64,000 nucleotides of DNA, taken from NCBI RefSeq assembly GCF_030063185.1, contig NZ_JASISP010000004.1:104852-168851 (forward strand), in the 5' to 3' direction. Positions 17,731 to 26,406 of the stretch are shown one piece after another. Origin of the DNA: Arthrobacter sp. H35-D1. Lineage in GTDB: Bacteria; Actinomycetota; Actinomycetes; Actinomycetales; Micrococcaceae. The notes beneath the pieces are model-generated. The model was given only the letters and a program-made list of their open reading frames with translations, did not search any database and was not told the DNA's origin. The position numbers and the translations under genes were made by a program. The number at the start of each line of letters is the position of its first letter. Within the stretch, counting starts at the first letter, position 1.

Positions 17731-20037
17731 GTGACCGAAACCGTAATTTCAGCCGCTGATTCCCAAGCAGCTGATGTGGACACCACTGCCAAGTCGGCAC
17801 CTGTCAAGTCTGCCGGACTTGCCGGATTGAAATTGGCACAGTTGCAGGTTCTGGCAGGCCAGCTGGGCATCACGGGAGGCTCCAGGATGCGCAAGGGCGA
17901 TCTCGTTGACGCGATTTCCGCTCATCAGCGCGGTTCCTCCGTGGCGGACCGCTCCAGCCGCTCGCCGGAGAAGTCCGCCGAGCAGGCCGACGCCAAGTCC
18001 GCTCCCAACGAGTCGGCTCCGGCCAAGCGCGGCGGTTCCCGCAAGGGCGCGGCAACTCAGGCGGCCGCCGAGTCGGGCACCGCCAAAACTGTTGAAGCCA
18101 AGACCAGCGAGACCAAATCCGACGAGGCAAAGTCGAGCACTGCAGCAGCCTCCGGTGAGTCCGACACAGCCGGCGATCGCCCGGCCCGTGGTCGTGGCCG
18201 CAGCCGCCGGGCAGCAAGCAGCGACGGCATCATCACCACCGGTGCAGACTCCGCTGGCCGGGAATCAGGAACGCAGGCAGCTGCACAGGAACCTACGGCC
18301 CCCGCAGAGTCGAATGAAAACACTGCCGCCGCGGATCACGACGGCGACAACCGCCGCCAGCCCCGCACCCGCAACCGCCGTGCACAGGGTGGTGGACGCC
18401 AGCAGGAAGCCAGCAACGATGCTTCCACAAGCAGCGAATCCGCACCCGCAGAGTCGGGCGAAAACGCCCAGACAACGTCCGGACAGGGCTCGGCAGGCCA
18501 AGCAACCTCCGGCCAGGGCGAAAACGGTGAAGGCAGCGGCCGCAACCAGCGCGGCAACAATCAGCGCAACCAGCGCGGCAATGAGCGCAACAACAACGAC
18601 CGTTCCAACAGCGATCGTTCAACCAACGACCGTTCAAGCAGCGATCGCAGCCAAGACGATCGCAATGACGAAGATGGCTCGCGGAACAACCGCAACCGCC
18701 GCAACCGTCGCGACCGCAACACCAACGACTCCAATGATCGCAATGACCGCGGTGGAAACAACAACCGCAGCGACCGCAACGATCGCAACGACCGTTTCCG
18801 GGATCGCAACGAACGCCGCCGCGGCCGCGGCCAGGGCCCGGATTTTGATGACACGGAGTTGACCGAGGACGACGTGCTGTTGCCCGTGGCCGGTATCTTG
18901 GACATCTTGGAGAACTACGCCTTTGTGCGCACCTCCGGCTACCTGCCCGGCTCCAATGATGTTTACGTTTCACTGGCGCAGGTGAAGAAGCACAACCTGC
19001 GCAAGGGAGACGCCGTGGTTGGCGCCATTCGTGCGCCGCGCGAAGATGAAGATCGCAGCCAGGCCCAGAGCGCACGCCAGAAGTTCAACGCCCTGGTGCG
19101 CGTCACAAGCGTCAACGGCAAGAACCCCGAGGAACTCAAGAACCGCGTGGAGTTTGCCAAGCTGGTGCCGTTGTATCCGTCCGAGCGCCTGCGCTTGGAA
19201 ACCGATCCCAAGGTTATTGGCACCCGTGTCATCGACTTGGTGGCACCCATCGGCAAGGGCCAGCGTGGTTTGATCGTGTCCCCGCCCAAGGCTGGCAAGA
19301 CCTTGATCCTGCAGTCGATTGCCAATGCGATCACGATCAACAACCCTGAGGTTCACCTCATGATGGTGCTTGTTGACGAACGCCCTGAAGAAGTCACCGA
19401 CATGCAGCGCACTGTCAAGGGTGAGGTCATTGCCTCAACCTTCGACCGGCCTGCGGACGACCACACCCAGGTTGCCGAGCTGTCCATTGAACGCGCCAAG
19501 CGCCTGGTGGAAATGGGCATGGACGTTGTTGTGCTGTTGGACTCCATGACCCGTCTGGGCCGTGCCTACAACAACTCGGCTCCGTCTTCGGGACGCATTC
19601 TCTCCGGAGGTGTGGATTCGGCCGCGCTGTACCCGCCCAAGCGCTTCTTCGGTGCCGCCCGCAACATTGAAAACGGTGGCTCGCTGACCATTTTGGCCAC
19701 GGCACTGGTGGAAACCGGTTCCAAGGCCGACGAGGTCATCTTTGAAGAGTTCAAGGGCACAGGCAACATGGAGCTTCGCTTGGCACGCCAGTTGGCCGAC
19801 AAGCGCATCTTCCCGGCTGTCGACGTCAACGGCTCGGGTACCCGTCGTGAGGAAAACCTGCTCTCACCCGAAGAGGTCAAGATCATGTGGCGCCTGCGCC
19901 GCGTCCTCTCCGGTCTGGAGATGCAGCAGTCGCTTGAACTGCTGACCTCAAAGATTCGCGAGACGCAGTCCAACGTCGAGTTCCTCATGCAGATCCAGAA
20001 GACAACGCTGGGTTCCAAGGCCGAACAAGACAAATAG
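17731..20037 (+). CDS. rho: Transcription termination factor Rho
   Basis: 768-residue hexameric RNA helicase that ends transcription. The N-terminal Rho_N helical domain (about residues 30-63) is followed by a roughly 300-residue insert that is first Ser/Ala/Glu-rich and then, from about 271 to 370, dominated by Asn, Asp and Arg. The RNA-binding OB fold (ILDILENYAFVRTSGYLPG), P-loop PPKAGKT (about 518-524), LLDSMTRLGRAYN and GGVDSAALYPPKRFFGAARN follow. Such inserts are typical of high-GC actinobacteria, for example Micrococcus Rho. The GTG at 17731 is chosen for the GGGGGAAGGA site just upstream. Confidence 0.97.
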   Translation: MTETVISAADSQAADVDTTAKSAPVKSAGLAGLKLAQLQVLAGQLGITGGSRMRKGDLVDAISAHQRGSSVADRSSRSPEKSAEQADAKSAPNESAPAKRGGSRKGAATQAAAESGTAKTVEAKTSETKSDEAKSSTAAASGESDTAGDRPARGRGRSRRAASSDGIITTGADSAGRESGTQAAAQEPTAPAESNENTAAADHDGDNRRQPRTRNRRAQGGGRQQEASNDASTSSESAPAESGENAQTTSGQGSAGQATSGQGENGEGSGRNQRGNNQRNQRGNERNNNDRSNSDRSTNDRSSSDRSQDDRNDEDGSRNNRNRRNRRDRNTNDSNDRNDRGGNNNRSDRNDRNDRFRDRNERRRGRGQGPDFDDTELTEDDVLLPVAGILDILENYAFVRTSGYLPGSNDVYVSLAQVKKHNLRKGDAVVGAIRAPREDEDRSQAQSARQKFNALVRVTSVNGKNPEELKNRVEFAKLVPLYPSERLRLETDPKVIGTRVIDLVAPIGKGQRGLIVSPPKAGKTLILQSIANAITINNPEVHLMMVLVDERPEEVTDMQRTVKGEVIASTFDRPADDHTQVAELSIERAKRLVEMGMDVVVLLDSMTRLGRAYNNSAPSSGRILSGGVDSAALYPPKRFFGAARNIENGGSLTILATALVETGSKADEVIFEEFKGTGNMELRLARQLADKRIFPAVDVNGSGTRREENLLSPEEVKIMWRLRRVLSGLEMQQSLELLTSKIRETQSNVEFLMQIQKTTLGSKAEQDK

Positions 20038-20044
20038 CTGTTCA

Positions 20045-20085
20045 CAAGGGGCGGGACCGTACATCACTGTGCGGCCCGCCCCTTG
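20045..20085 (+). terminator. Hairpin after rho
   Basis: Perfect 11-bp inverted repeat CAAGGGGCGGG / CCCGCCCCTTG (20045-20055 and 20075-20085) begins seven bases after the rho stop. It lacks a T-tract. The next 230 bases up to prfA hold no gene. Confidence 0.6.
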
Positions 20086-20315
20086 GCGTTGGTGCGGTGG
20101 CCGGTTCCGTCGACGGACCTGCGTTTTCCCGTCCGGCTATCCGACCCGTCGGCCGCGGGCGGCCTTTGGGGTCTCCTTTACGCCGGACTACATAAAACGC
20201 CGGCTCCGCCGCCTGCGGCCGACTTCTCACCGGACGACCATGCGCGTGGGAACGGCTGTTCGGAGCAGCCCCGCAGAAGTAATTAGACTTGACATACGCC
20301 GAGAGAGGTTTTGAA

Positions 20316-21389
20316 ATGTTTGAATCCATCCACGGGCTCCTTGATGAGCACGCAGAATTGCAGATGCGCCTCAGCGAGCCGGAGGTGCATGCCGATCAGC
20401 GGCTGGCTCGAAAGCTGGGTCGCCGCTATGCGGAATTGTCCAACGTGGTGGAGGGCTACCATCAGGTGGAGTCGCTCGAGGACGACCTTGGAGCGGCCCG
20501 GGAAATGGCTGCCGAAGACGCTGATTTTGCCGCCGAGGTGCCGGTGCTGGAACAGCAGCTGGCGGCCGCGCAGGAAAAGCTGCGCCGCTTGTTGATCCCG
20601 CGCGATCCGGATGATGCCCGTGATGTGATTCTGGAAGTAAAGGCTGGTGAAGGCGGAGACGAAGCGGCCCTCTTTGCAGCTGACTTGGTACGCATGTACA
20701 CCCGCTACGCCGATTCCTGTGGCTGGAAAACTGAAGTCATTTCCGCCACGGAGTCCGATCTGGGTGGTTACAAGGACATCTCCATCGCTGTGAAGGGCCG
20801 TTCCAACGACCCGGCCGAAGGCGTGTTTGCCCGGCTGAAATTTGAAGGCGGCGTGCACCGCGTGCAGCGAGTACCGGCCACCGAGTCGCAGGGACGCATT
20901 CACACTTCGGCCGCCGGCGTGCTGGTGCTCCCCGAAGTGGATGAGCCTGAAGAAGTGGACATCAGCCAAAACGATCTCAAGATAGACGTCTACCGCTCTT
21001 CGGGCCCGGGCGGCCAGTCGGTGAACACCACCGACTCCGCCGTGCGCATCACCCACATTCCCACAGGAATTGTGGTGGCCATGCAGAACGAAAAGTCGCA
21101 GCTGCAGAACCGTGAAGCCGGCATGCGTGTGCTGCGTGCCCGCATCCTGGCACACCGGCAGGCCATTGTGGACGCGGAGAACTCTGCCACACGCAAGTCG
21201 CAGATCCGCACCATGGACCGTTCGGAGCGCATTCGCACCTACAACTACCCGGAGAACCGGATTGCCGACCACCGCACCGGCTACAAGGCGTACAACCTTG
21301 ATGCCGTGATGAACGGCGACCTCGAACCCGTGGTGCAGTCGGCCATTGAAATGGACGAGCAGTCACGCCTGGACGCACTGGGTGACTGA
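20316..21389 (+). CDS. prfA: Peptide chain release factor 1
   Basis: 357-residue class I release factor ending translation at UAA and UAG. The peptidyl-tRNA hydrolysis motif GGQ is at residues 232-234 within [18 protein letters not shown], and the stop-codon discriminator tripeptide PAT at 187-189 marks it as RF1 rather than RF2. The ATG at 20316 follows GAGAGAGG at seven bases; the frame stays open a little further upstream but without a site. It overlaps prmC, whose product methylates the GGQ glutamine. Confidence 0.97.
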   Translation: MFESIHGLLDEHAELQMRLSEPEVHADQRLARKLGRRYAELSNVVEGYHQVESLEDDLGAAREMAAEDADFAAEVPVLEQQLAAAQEKLRRLLIPRDPDDARDVILEVKAGEGGDEAALFAADLVRMYTRYADSCGWKTEVISATESDLGGYKDISIAVKGRSNDPAEGVFARLKFEGGVHRVQRVPATESQGRIHTSAAGVLVLPEVDEPEEVDISQNDLKIDVYRSSGPGGQSVNTTDSAVRITHIPTGIVVAMQNEKSQLQNREAGMRVLRARILAHRQAIVDAENSATRKSQIRTMDRSERIRTYNYPENRIADHRTGYKAYNLDAVMNGDLEPVVQSAIEMDEQSRLDALGD

Positions 21390-22392
21390 TCCCCACGCCC
21401 TCCCGGACCCTGACGCTGGCGCGTCAGTTTCCGGGGCCCTCGGGCGCGTGGGCCCAGAATTGCCGGCCGAAGAAATCGCTGGCGCGATTTTTTCGGAACC
21501 TGGCAAACGTGGGCCCAGCCGCGCGCTGCCTGGCACGCCATTGGCAGACGCCGTGCGGGATGCGACGGCGGCCCTTGCGGCCGCCGGCGTGCCCTCGCCT
21601 GCCGTGGATGCGCAGCTTTTGGCTGCCCACCTGGTGGGCGTGGGACGCGGGGAACTGGCTGCCATGTTATTTGGCACAACTGCGACACCAACGGGTTATG
21701 CGGAACTGGTGGCCCGGCGAGCCGCCCGTGAGCCCTTGCAGCACATCACCGGAGTGGCGTACTTCAGGCACCTCGAGTTGGCCGTCGGCAAGGGTGTCTT
21801 TGTGCCCAGGCCGGAAACGGAATCGGTGGTGCAATTGGGCATTGATGTATTAACTCATCTGCACCAAAAACGGGGGCGTGAGTCCGAAGTTGTTGCCGTG
21901 GATCTCGGGACAGGCTCCGGCGCCATTGCTGCGGCCATGGCCACCGAAGTGCCGGGCAGCAGGGTGTACGCCGTGGAACTCAGTGCGGACGCCTACCCAT
22001 GGGCGGCCAGGAACTTGGCGGGCACGGGAGTCGTGCTTGTGCAGGGAGACATGCGTGATGCCTTTGCCGAGCTTGACGGCTGTGTGGATGTGGTGGTGTC
22101 CAATCCGCCGTATATTCCAGCCGGCGCCGTTCCGCGAGATGTGGAAGTTCAGCGCCATGATCCGCACATGGCACTGTACGGCGGAGGAGCGGACGGCATG
22201 GAAATGCCCACCGCGGCCATGGCCACCGCGGCACGGCTGCTGCGACCCGGAGGCTTCTTTGTCATGGAGCATGCCGAAGTGCAGGCAGCACAGATGGCTG
22301 AACTTCTTGAAGCTGGCGGACATTGGAAAGATGTGTGCACGCACCATGACCTGACAGGGCGGGAGCGGGCCACCAGCGGCATTCGCCGCTAA
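21382..22392 (+). CDS. prmC: Release-factor glutamine methyltransferase PrmC
   Basis: 336-residue enzyme that N5-methylates the Gln of GGQ in release factors. The SAM loop [11 protein letters not shown] and catalytic SNPPYIP are present, with the N-terminal helical release-factor-binding domain beginning at [17 protein letters not shown]. The GTG at 21382 overlaps the last eight bases of prfA, so the pair is translationally coupled. Compared with the usual 280 residues, there are about 45 extra residues at the N-terminus, rich in Gly/Pro/Ala and encoded by sequence with direct and inverted repeats. Confidence 0.93.
   Translation: MTDPHALPDPDAGASVSGALGRVGPELPAEEIAGAIFSEPGKRGPSRALPGTPLADAVRDATAALAAAGVPSPAVDAQLLAAHLVGVGRGELAAMLFGTTATPTGYAELVARRAAREPLQHITGVAYFRHLELAVGKGVFVPRPETESVVQLGIDVLTHLHQKRGRESEVVAVDLGTGSGAIAAAMATEVPGSRVYAVELSADAYPWAARNLAGTGVVLVQGDMRDAFAELDGCVDVVVSNPPYIPAGAVPRDVEVQRHDPHMALYGGGADGMEMPTAAMATAARLLRPGGFFVMEHAEVQAAQMAELLEAGGHWKDVCTHHDLTGRERATSGIRR
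21473..21490. repeat. Perfect hairpin inside the prmC N-terminal extension
   Basis: AAATCGC-TGGC-GCGATTT, a 7-bp inverted repeat with a 4-base loop followed by three more T residues, lies in the coding region. The neighbouring CGTGGGCCCAG occurs twice (21447-21457 and 21508-21518), flanking the hairpin. Confidence 0.6.
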
Positions 22393-22479
22393 GAGTTTGC
22401 GCCGATGTTTCACGGTCGATATTTCAGGGCCGGCCAATCGCGTTCGATTCCATGGGCGCCGTGATGAAAGAATGAACTT

Positions 22480-23304
22480 GTGAGCACCTCTTCTTATAAC
22501 TGCACAAATGAAACCCAGCGTGTCGAGGGTTTGGCCGAGGCGAAGAAGGCCATTGACGCAAAGCAACTCATCGTCATGCCTACAGACACCGTCTACGGTA
22601 TCGCCGCCGATGCGTTTTCACCCCGGGCCGTTGCCACCTTGTTGGCAGCCAAGGGCCGTGGCCGGAACATGCCGCCACCGGTGCTGATCCCGCGGATCGG
22701 CACCATGGAGGGGTTGGCAACGGACATCTCCGACGACGCACGCAAGCTTGCGGAAAAGTACTGGCCAGGGCCCCTGACCCTGATTTTCCACTCACAGCCG
22801 TCGCTGACCTGGGACCTGGGCGAGACGCAAGGGACGGTGGGGCTGCGTGTTCCCGACGATCAGCTTGCCCTTGACCTGCTCACGCTGACAGGTCCACTGG
22901 CTGTTTCCAGCGCCAACCGCACCGGGCAGCCGGCAGCGCAAACAGCTTCCGCGGCTCGCGAGCAGTTGGCTGAATCCGTGGAAGTTTACCTTGAGGGCGG
23001 ATTCCGCCCCTTGGAGGGGACGGAGCCGGAGCCGTCCACCATTGTTGATGCCACGGGATTACGCCTGCGCGTGGTGCGTGAGGGCGCCATCTCGCTGGCG
23101 GAGATTCAGCGCGTTGTCCCCAGCGCACTGGGTGCGGATGTGGAGCCTGAAATGTGGTCCCCGCCCAGCCTGGCCAAGGAAGAACCTGCCGTTGACCTGA
23201 CGAAGGTCCAGGCCACCGCTGATCCGGTCGATGAAGAGCTGGCCATTGACCTGGCCAAAGCCGAGCCTGCCGTGGACTTGGTCAAGCACGACTCTGCCGA
23301 GTAA
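22480..23304 (+). CDS. L-threonylcarbamoyladenylate synthase (TsaC/Sua5 family)
   Basis: 274-residue YrdC-domain enzyme making threonylcarbamoyl-AMP from threonine, bicarbonate and ATP for the t6A37 tRNA modification. The conserved stretch LIVMPTDTVYGIAADAF and the later GTVGLRVPDD and SSANRTGQPA segments identify the family. The catalytic domain ends near residue 210; the rest is an acidic tail with repeated DLTK/DLAK-EPAVDL units and no Sua5 domain. The GTG start at 22480 has AAGAAT six bases upstream and may be leaderless. It follows prmC, the usual actinobacterial order. Confidence 0.92.
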   Translation: MSTSSYNCTNETQRVEGLAEAKKAIDAKQLIVMPTDTVYGIAADAFSPRAVATLLAAKGRGRNMPPPVLIPRIGTMEGLATDISDDARKLAEKYWPGPLTLIFHSQPSLTWDLGETQGTVGLRVPDDQLALDLLTLTGPLAVSSANRTGQPAAQTASAAREQLAESVEVYLEGGFRPLEGTEPEPSTIVDATGLRLRVVREGAISLAEIQRVVPSALGADVEPEMWSPPSLAKEEPAVDLTKVQATADPVDEELAIDLAKAEPAVDLVKHDSAE

Positions 23305-23381
23305 ACGGATCGCGGAGACACTGTGGAGCCGGAGCAAATGGAGCCGGGCCAGTGGAGGGGGAGCAACGGGGGACAGGGCGG

Positions 23382-24392
23382 TTAGCTGCCGCTGCGGGCT
23401 TGCTCGAGGAGGGCGCTTACGGCGGCGGCGGGCAGCACGCCTGCGGACTCGGCCCATCCCGGGGTTTGGGCCTGGCCAAACCACATCAGCTCAACCCTCC
23501 GGATGGGTCCGTGCAGCCGTTCTCCCAACAGCCGCGACAACAGGTATCCGACGTTCAAGACGGCCCGGCACAACCACGCGGGAAGTTTGATCGGTGTGCG
23601 TCCGCCTGCGGCAGCCAGCACCTCGGTGACGGAGAGGCCCTCCCACGGCTGCAGCACGAGTGCAGGCACATCCGCGGCATGCTGCCCGGCCTCTGCCACA
23701 AACCAGGCCAGGCCATGAATGGAACTCACCGGTGTGGGAGCGGTTCCCGGTGAAGCCACCGAGGCCAGCGGAGAACTGGCAACCTTGACGAGGGAGACGG
23801 TGGTGGGCCGGCTGGGTCCCTGCACCGAAGTGGCCCGGACCGTCACCAAGGCCGAAGAGGCAGGCGCCGTCCACTGGGCGTCGGCAGCCAACTGTTCAAG
23901 GACTTCCTCGCCCAAGGCTTTTGCACGTGAATACGCAGAAAACGGCGAACGGTCGCTGCTTTCGTCGATGACCCTACGATTTCCCTGAACAGACGCGCTG
24001 CTCAGATGCACCATGCGTCGGACTCCCGCGGCGTGGGCGGCCAAGGCCACCACGGCCGGCAGCAGGGCGTTGGCGCCGGTCAATTCAGCCGATTCCCCGC
24101 CCCCGGGCGTGGCGAGCCCTGCTGCGTTGACCACAACATCGACCCCCGTAAATGCTTGCACGAGGGTTGTGAAATCTTCCGCTTGTGATTTCCCCCGGGC
24201 TTCGGTGAGCAGCTCGGTTGCCGTCGAGGCATCGCTGCGCAGCCGGGGCGCCGCCAGGGTGGTCACCCGAGTGCCCCGGGCGAGAAGCTCGGCCACCAGT
24301 GCACTGCCCACAAACCCGGTGGCGCCCAGCACAAGCCATGTCTGCGGCCCCTGCCGGTCATTTCCCGGCGTTGCCTGTGCGTCAGTTGCCAT
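23382..24392 (-). CDS. NAD-dependent epimerase/dehydratase (extended SDR)
   Basis: 336-residue Rossmann-fold enzyme likely acting on a nucleotide sugar. The cofactor loop is LGATGFVGSAL near residues 22-32, the catalytic YxxxK is YSRAK with the upstream HLSSASV serine. The C-terminus is less conserved and contains a hydrophobic segment (LPAWLCRAVLNVGYLLSRLLG) that could be a membrane-associated helix. Its ATG overlaps the stop of the upstream glycosyltransferase (TGATG), so it is the last of three coupled genes. The product sugar is unknown. Confidence 0.85.
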   Translation of the reverse strand: MATDAQATPGNDRQGPQTWLVLGATGFVGSALVAELLARGTRVTTLAAPRLRSDASTATELLTEARGKSQAEDFTTLVQAFTGVDVVVNAAGLATPGGGESAELTGANALLPAVVALAAHAAGVRRMVHLSSASVQGNRRVIDESSDRSPFSAYSRAKALGEEVLEQLAADAQWTAPASSALVTVRATSVQGPSRPTTVSLVKVASSPLASVASPGTAPTPVSSIHGLAWFVAEAGQHAADVPALVLQPWEGLSVTEVLAAAGGRTPIKLPAWLCRAVLNVGYLLSRLLGERLHGPIRRVELMWFGQAQTPGWAESAGVLPAAAVSALLEQARSGS

Positions 24393-25381
24393 CAGCTGTT
24401 CCCTGCCCGCCCATGCCCGCGAACAATCGCGGGCATGGGCTCAAAGTCGTTGGCCGCCATGATGCGGCGGGATTCGCGCCAGCCGTGGAGGAGCCGGCCT
24501 GTGCCACGCAAAGTCTTTTCCACGACGACCAGCCGCACGAGCTCCTTCGCCGCAGTCAGTGCAGTCCCCAGGCCAAACCCGAAGGCGTTGAAGTGGCCGT
24601 GGATGCGCAGGTAGTGCGCAAGAAGGCCGCGGTTGCGCATGACGTAGTAGCGGCTGAGATCGGATGAATCATTCAGGTGCCGAATGCCCAAGTCCACGCT
24701 GCGCTGGGCACGTGCCTTGTGCAACACAAACTCGTTCACGTAGCGCACGGGACGCTGCAGCGACATCAACCAGCCGTAAGTGGTGTCGTCCCAGTTCAGG
24801 AAGAAGCGCGGGTCCGGCAGTCCCGCCGCGCGGACGGCATCCTCGTGCAAGAGGATGCCCTCAAAACAGCCCACATTCGTGGTGAATTCATTGGATCGGG
24901 CAAAAACGTCGCCCCGCACAGGCAGGGGAATGCCGAGGAAGGTGTTGAAGGTGTGTTGCCAGAAAAAAGGCTCGCCGGCCGCGTCGTACCGCCGGCCCAC
25001 CAGCACATCGTACTTGTCCATCCACGGACCGAAGGCGCCGATCGCCCCGGGAACGCAGGTGACGTCGTCGTCCATGAGCCACATCCACTGGGCGCCCTCG
25101 GCCAGGGCACGTTCAACACCGGCCGAAAAGCCGCCCGCGCCGCCGGAATTCCGCTCCAGCTGGTGCTCAACGACGGGAATGGGGAGCGGCAGGGCAGCCA
25201 GCTGCTCCCGTGCACGGCCAATCACGGACGCCGTCGAGTCGGTGCTGGCGTTGTTGACCACAATGACGCCGTCGGGGGCAGGATCCAGCGCCGCGACGGA
25301 ATCCATGAGCCCTGCCAGATAGTTGGCCCGGTTGAAGGTGGTGATGACGATGAAGAACCGCCCGCGCCGTTGCAGGCTCAA
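24392..25381 (-). CDS. GT2-family glycosyltransferase
   Basis: 329-residue cytoplasmic GT-A glycosyltransferase. The N-terminal TTFNRANYLAGLM strand, NNASTDSTA, and the metal-binding MDDDV (in WMWLMDDDVTCVPG) are intact, with the WDDTTYGW acceptor-side motif typical of galactofuranosyl/rhamnosyl transferases related to GlfT and WbbL. The TTG at 25381 overlaps the stop of the preceding glycosyltransferase gene; a longer frame to 25447 reads through that gene and is unlikely. It probably adds one residue to a cell-wall glycan. Confidence 0.87.
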   Translation of the reverse strand: MSLQRRGRFFIVITTFNRANYLAGLMDSVAALDPAPDGVIVVNNASTDSTASVIGRAREQLAALPLPIPVVEHQLERNSGGAGGFSAGVERALAEGAQWMWLMDDDVTCVPGAIGAFGPWMDKYDVLVGRRYDAAGEPFFWQHTFNTFLGIPLPVRGDVFARSNEFTTNVGCFEGILLHEDAVRAAGLPDPRFFLNWDDTTYGWLMSLQRPVRYVNEFVLHKARAQRSVDLGIRHLNDSSDLSRYYVMRNRGLLAHYLRIHGHFNAFGFGLGTALTAAKELVRLVVVEKTLRGTGRLLHGWRESRRIMAANDFEPMPAIVRGHGRAGNS

Positions 25382-26277
25382 AACTTCTGGTCCTTCATGG
25401 GGCCGAACTTCGCTCCGCGCAGGCCCGCCCCATACGTCCCGGCCCACTTCAGCAGGCCCTTGACGTCGCCCTTTTTCAGGAAGAACAGGGGATAGCCGAC
25501 GGCGTCCGCCACCAAGGAGCGCACGCGGCGGTGCTTGCGGGTGAGGTAGCCGCGGTTGCGGTAGTAGTAGAACCGCTTGAAGGGTGTCTCGGGAACCAGC
25601 ACGTGAAGGCGGTCGCCCAGCACCTCCTTGACCTCGCCCCAGCCGACCGGATGGGTCAGCGCCACGGATGTCACCGTGCCAAACTGCACTTTGGCCTCGC
25701 GCAGGCGCAACATGAAGTCGGTTTCGTCCCCGCGGATGAACAGGCGAAGATCGGGCAGGCCCACCTTGAAGAAGACGTCGCTGCGAATCAGTGCACCGTT
25801 GAAGAACTGGCCCACGTTCTCGATGAAGCCCAGTGGTTCCACCACGCTGCGCTCATGGGTCAGGTGGCCGTCGATGCGGAAAGGGAAAGACAGCTTTTCG
25901 GGGGAGCCGGGAGCCACAATCAACGGCACCACAACATCGAGCCGGCGGGCCTTGGCGGCCTCCAGCAGCGTGGCCAGGCAGGCCGGATCTTCGGGATGGG
26001 CGTCGTCGTCCATGATCCACACCCATTCGGCGCCCGAGGCGATGGCATTCAGGATGGCCAGCGAGAAGCCGCCGGCGCCGCCCAAGTTGGCCAGCGAACG
26101 CACATACCTCACGTCGGCGGGCGCCTCCGCAGCAATGGCCGCCACGGATTCCTGGCCGGAATCCACCAAGGCGATGGCATGCGGGGTGTGGGTTTGCTGC
26201 GAAAGGGCCCCCAACAAGGTGCGTACGTCCTCGGGCCTGTCAAAGGTGACGGCAGCGACGGCTACGGTATCGGTCAA
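25378..26277 (-). CDS. GT2-family glycosyltransferase, first gene of the glycan operon
   Basis: 299-residue GT-A enzyme similar in plan to its downstream neighbour: VAVAAVTFDRPEDV at the N-terminus, IMDDDAHPED for nucleotide-sugar and metal binding, and IRGDETDFMLR for catalysis. The ending is Lys-rich and could contact the membrane surface. The TTG at 26277 is used because GAAAGGA lies six bases upstream. The operon of two GT2 enzymes and an epimerase, divergent from a CapD-like dehydratase and a lipid-linked sugar transferase, points to a cell-surface polysaccharide pathway. Confidence 0.87.
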   Translation of the reverse strand: MTDTVAVAAVTFDRPEDVRTLLGALSQQTHTPHAIALVDSGQESVAAIAAEAPADVRYVRSLANLGGAGGFSLAILNAIASGAEWVWIMDDDAHPEDPACLATLLEAAKARRLDVVVPLIVAPGSPEKLSFPFRIDGHLTHERSVVEPLGFIENVGQFFNGALIRSDVFFKVGLPDLRLFIRGDETDFMLRLREAKVQFGTVTSVALTHPVGWGEVKEVLGDRLHVLVPETPFKRFYYYRNRGYLTRKHRRVRSLVADAVGYPLFFLKKGDVKGLLKWAGTYGAGLRGAKFGPMKDQKF

Positions 26278-26406
26278 GGATGGTCCTTTCGGGTGCTGCC
26301 CGCAGTGTTGCGGCATCCGGCACGGCTAAACAGGGGGTAAACCTTATGAAGGGATTAGTATTCATGTGTAGCCCCCACTTTAGTACAGCCGCCGCGGAGG
26401 ATTGTT

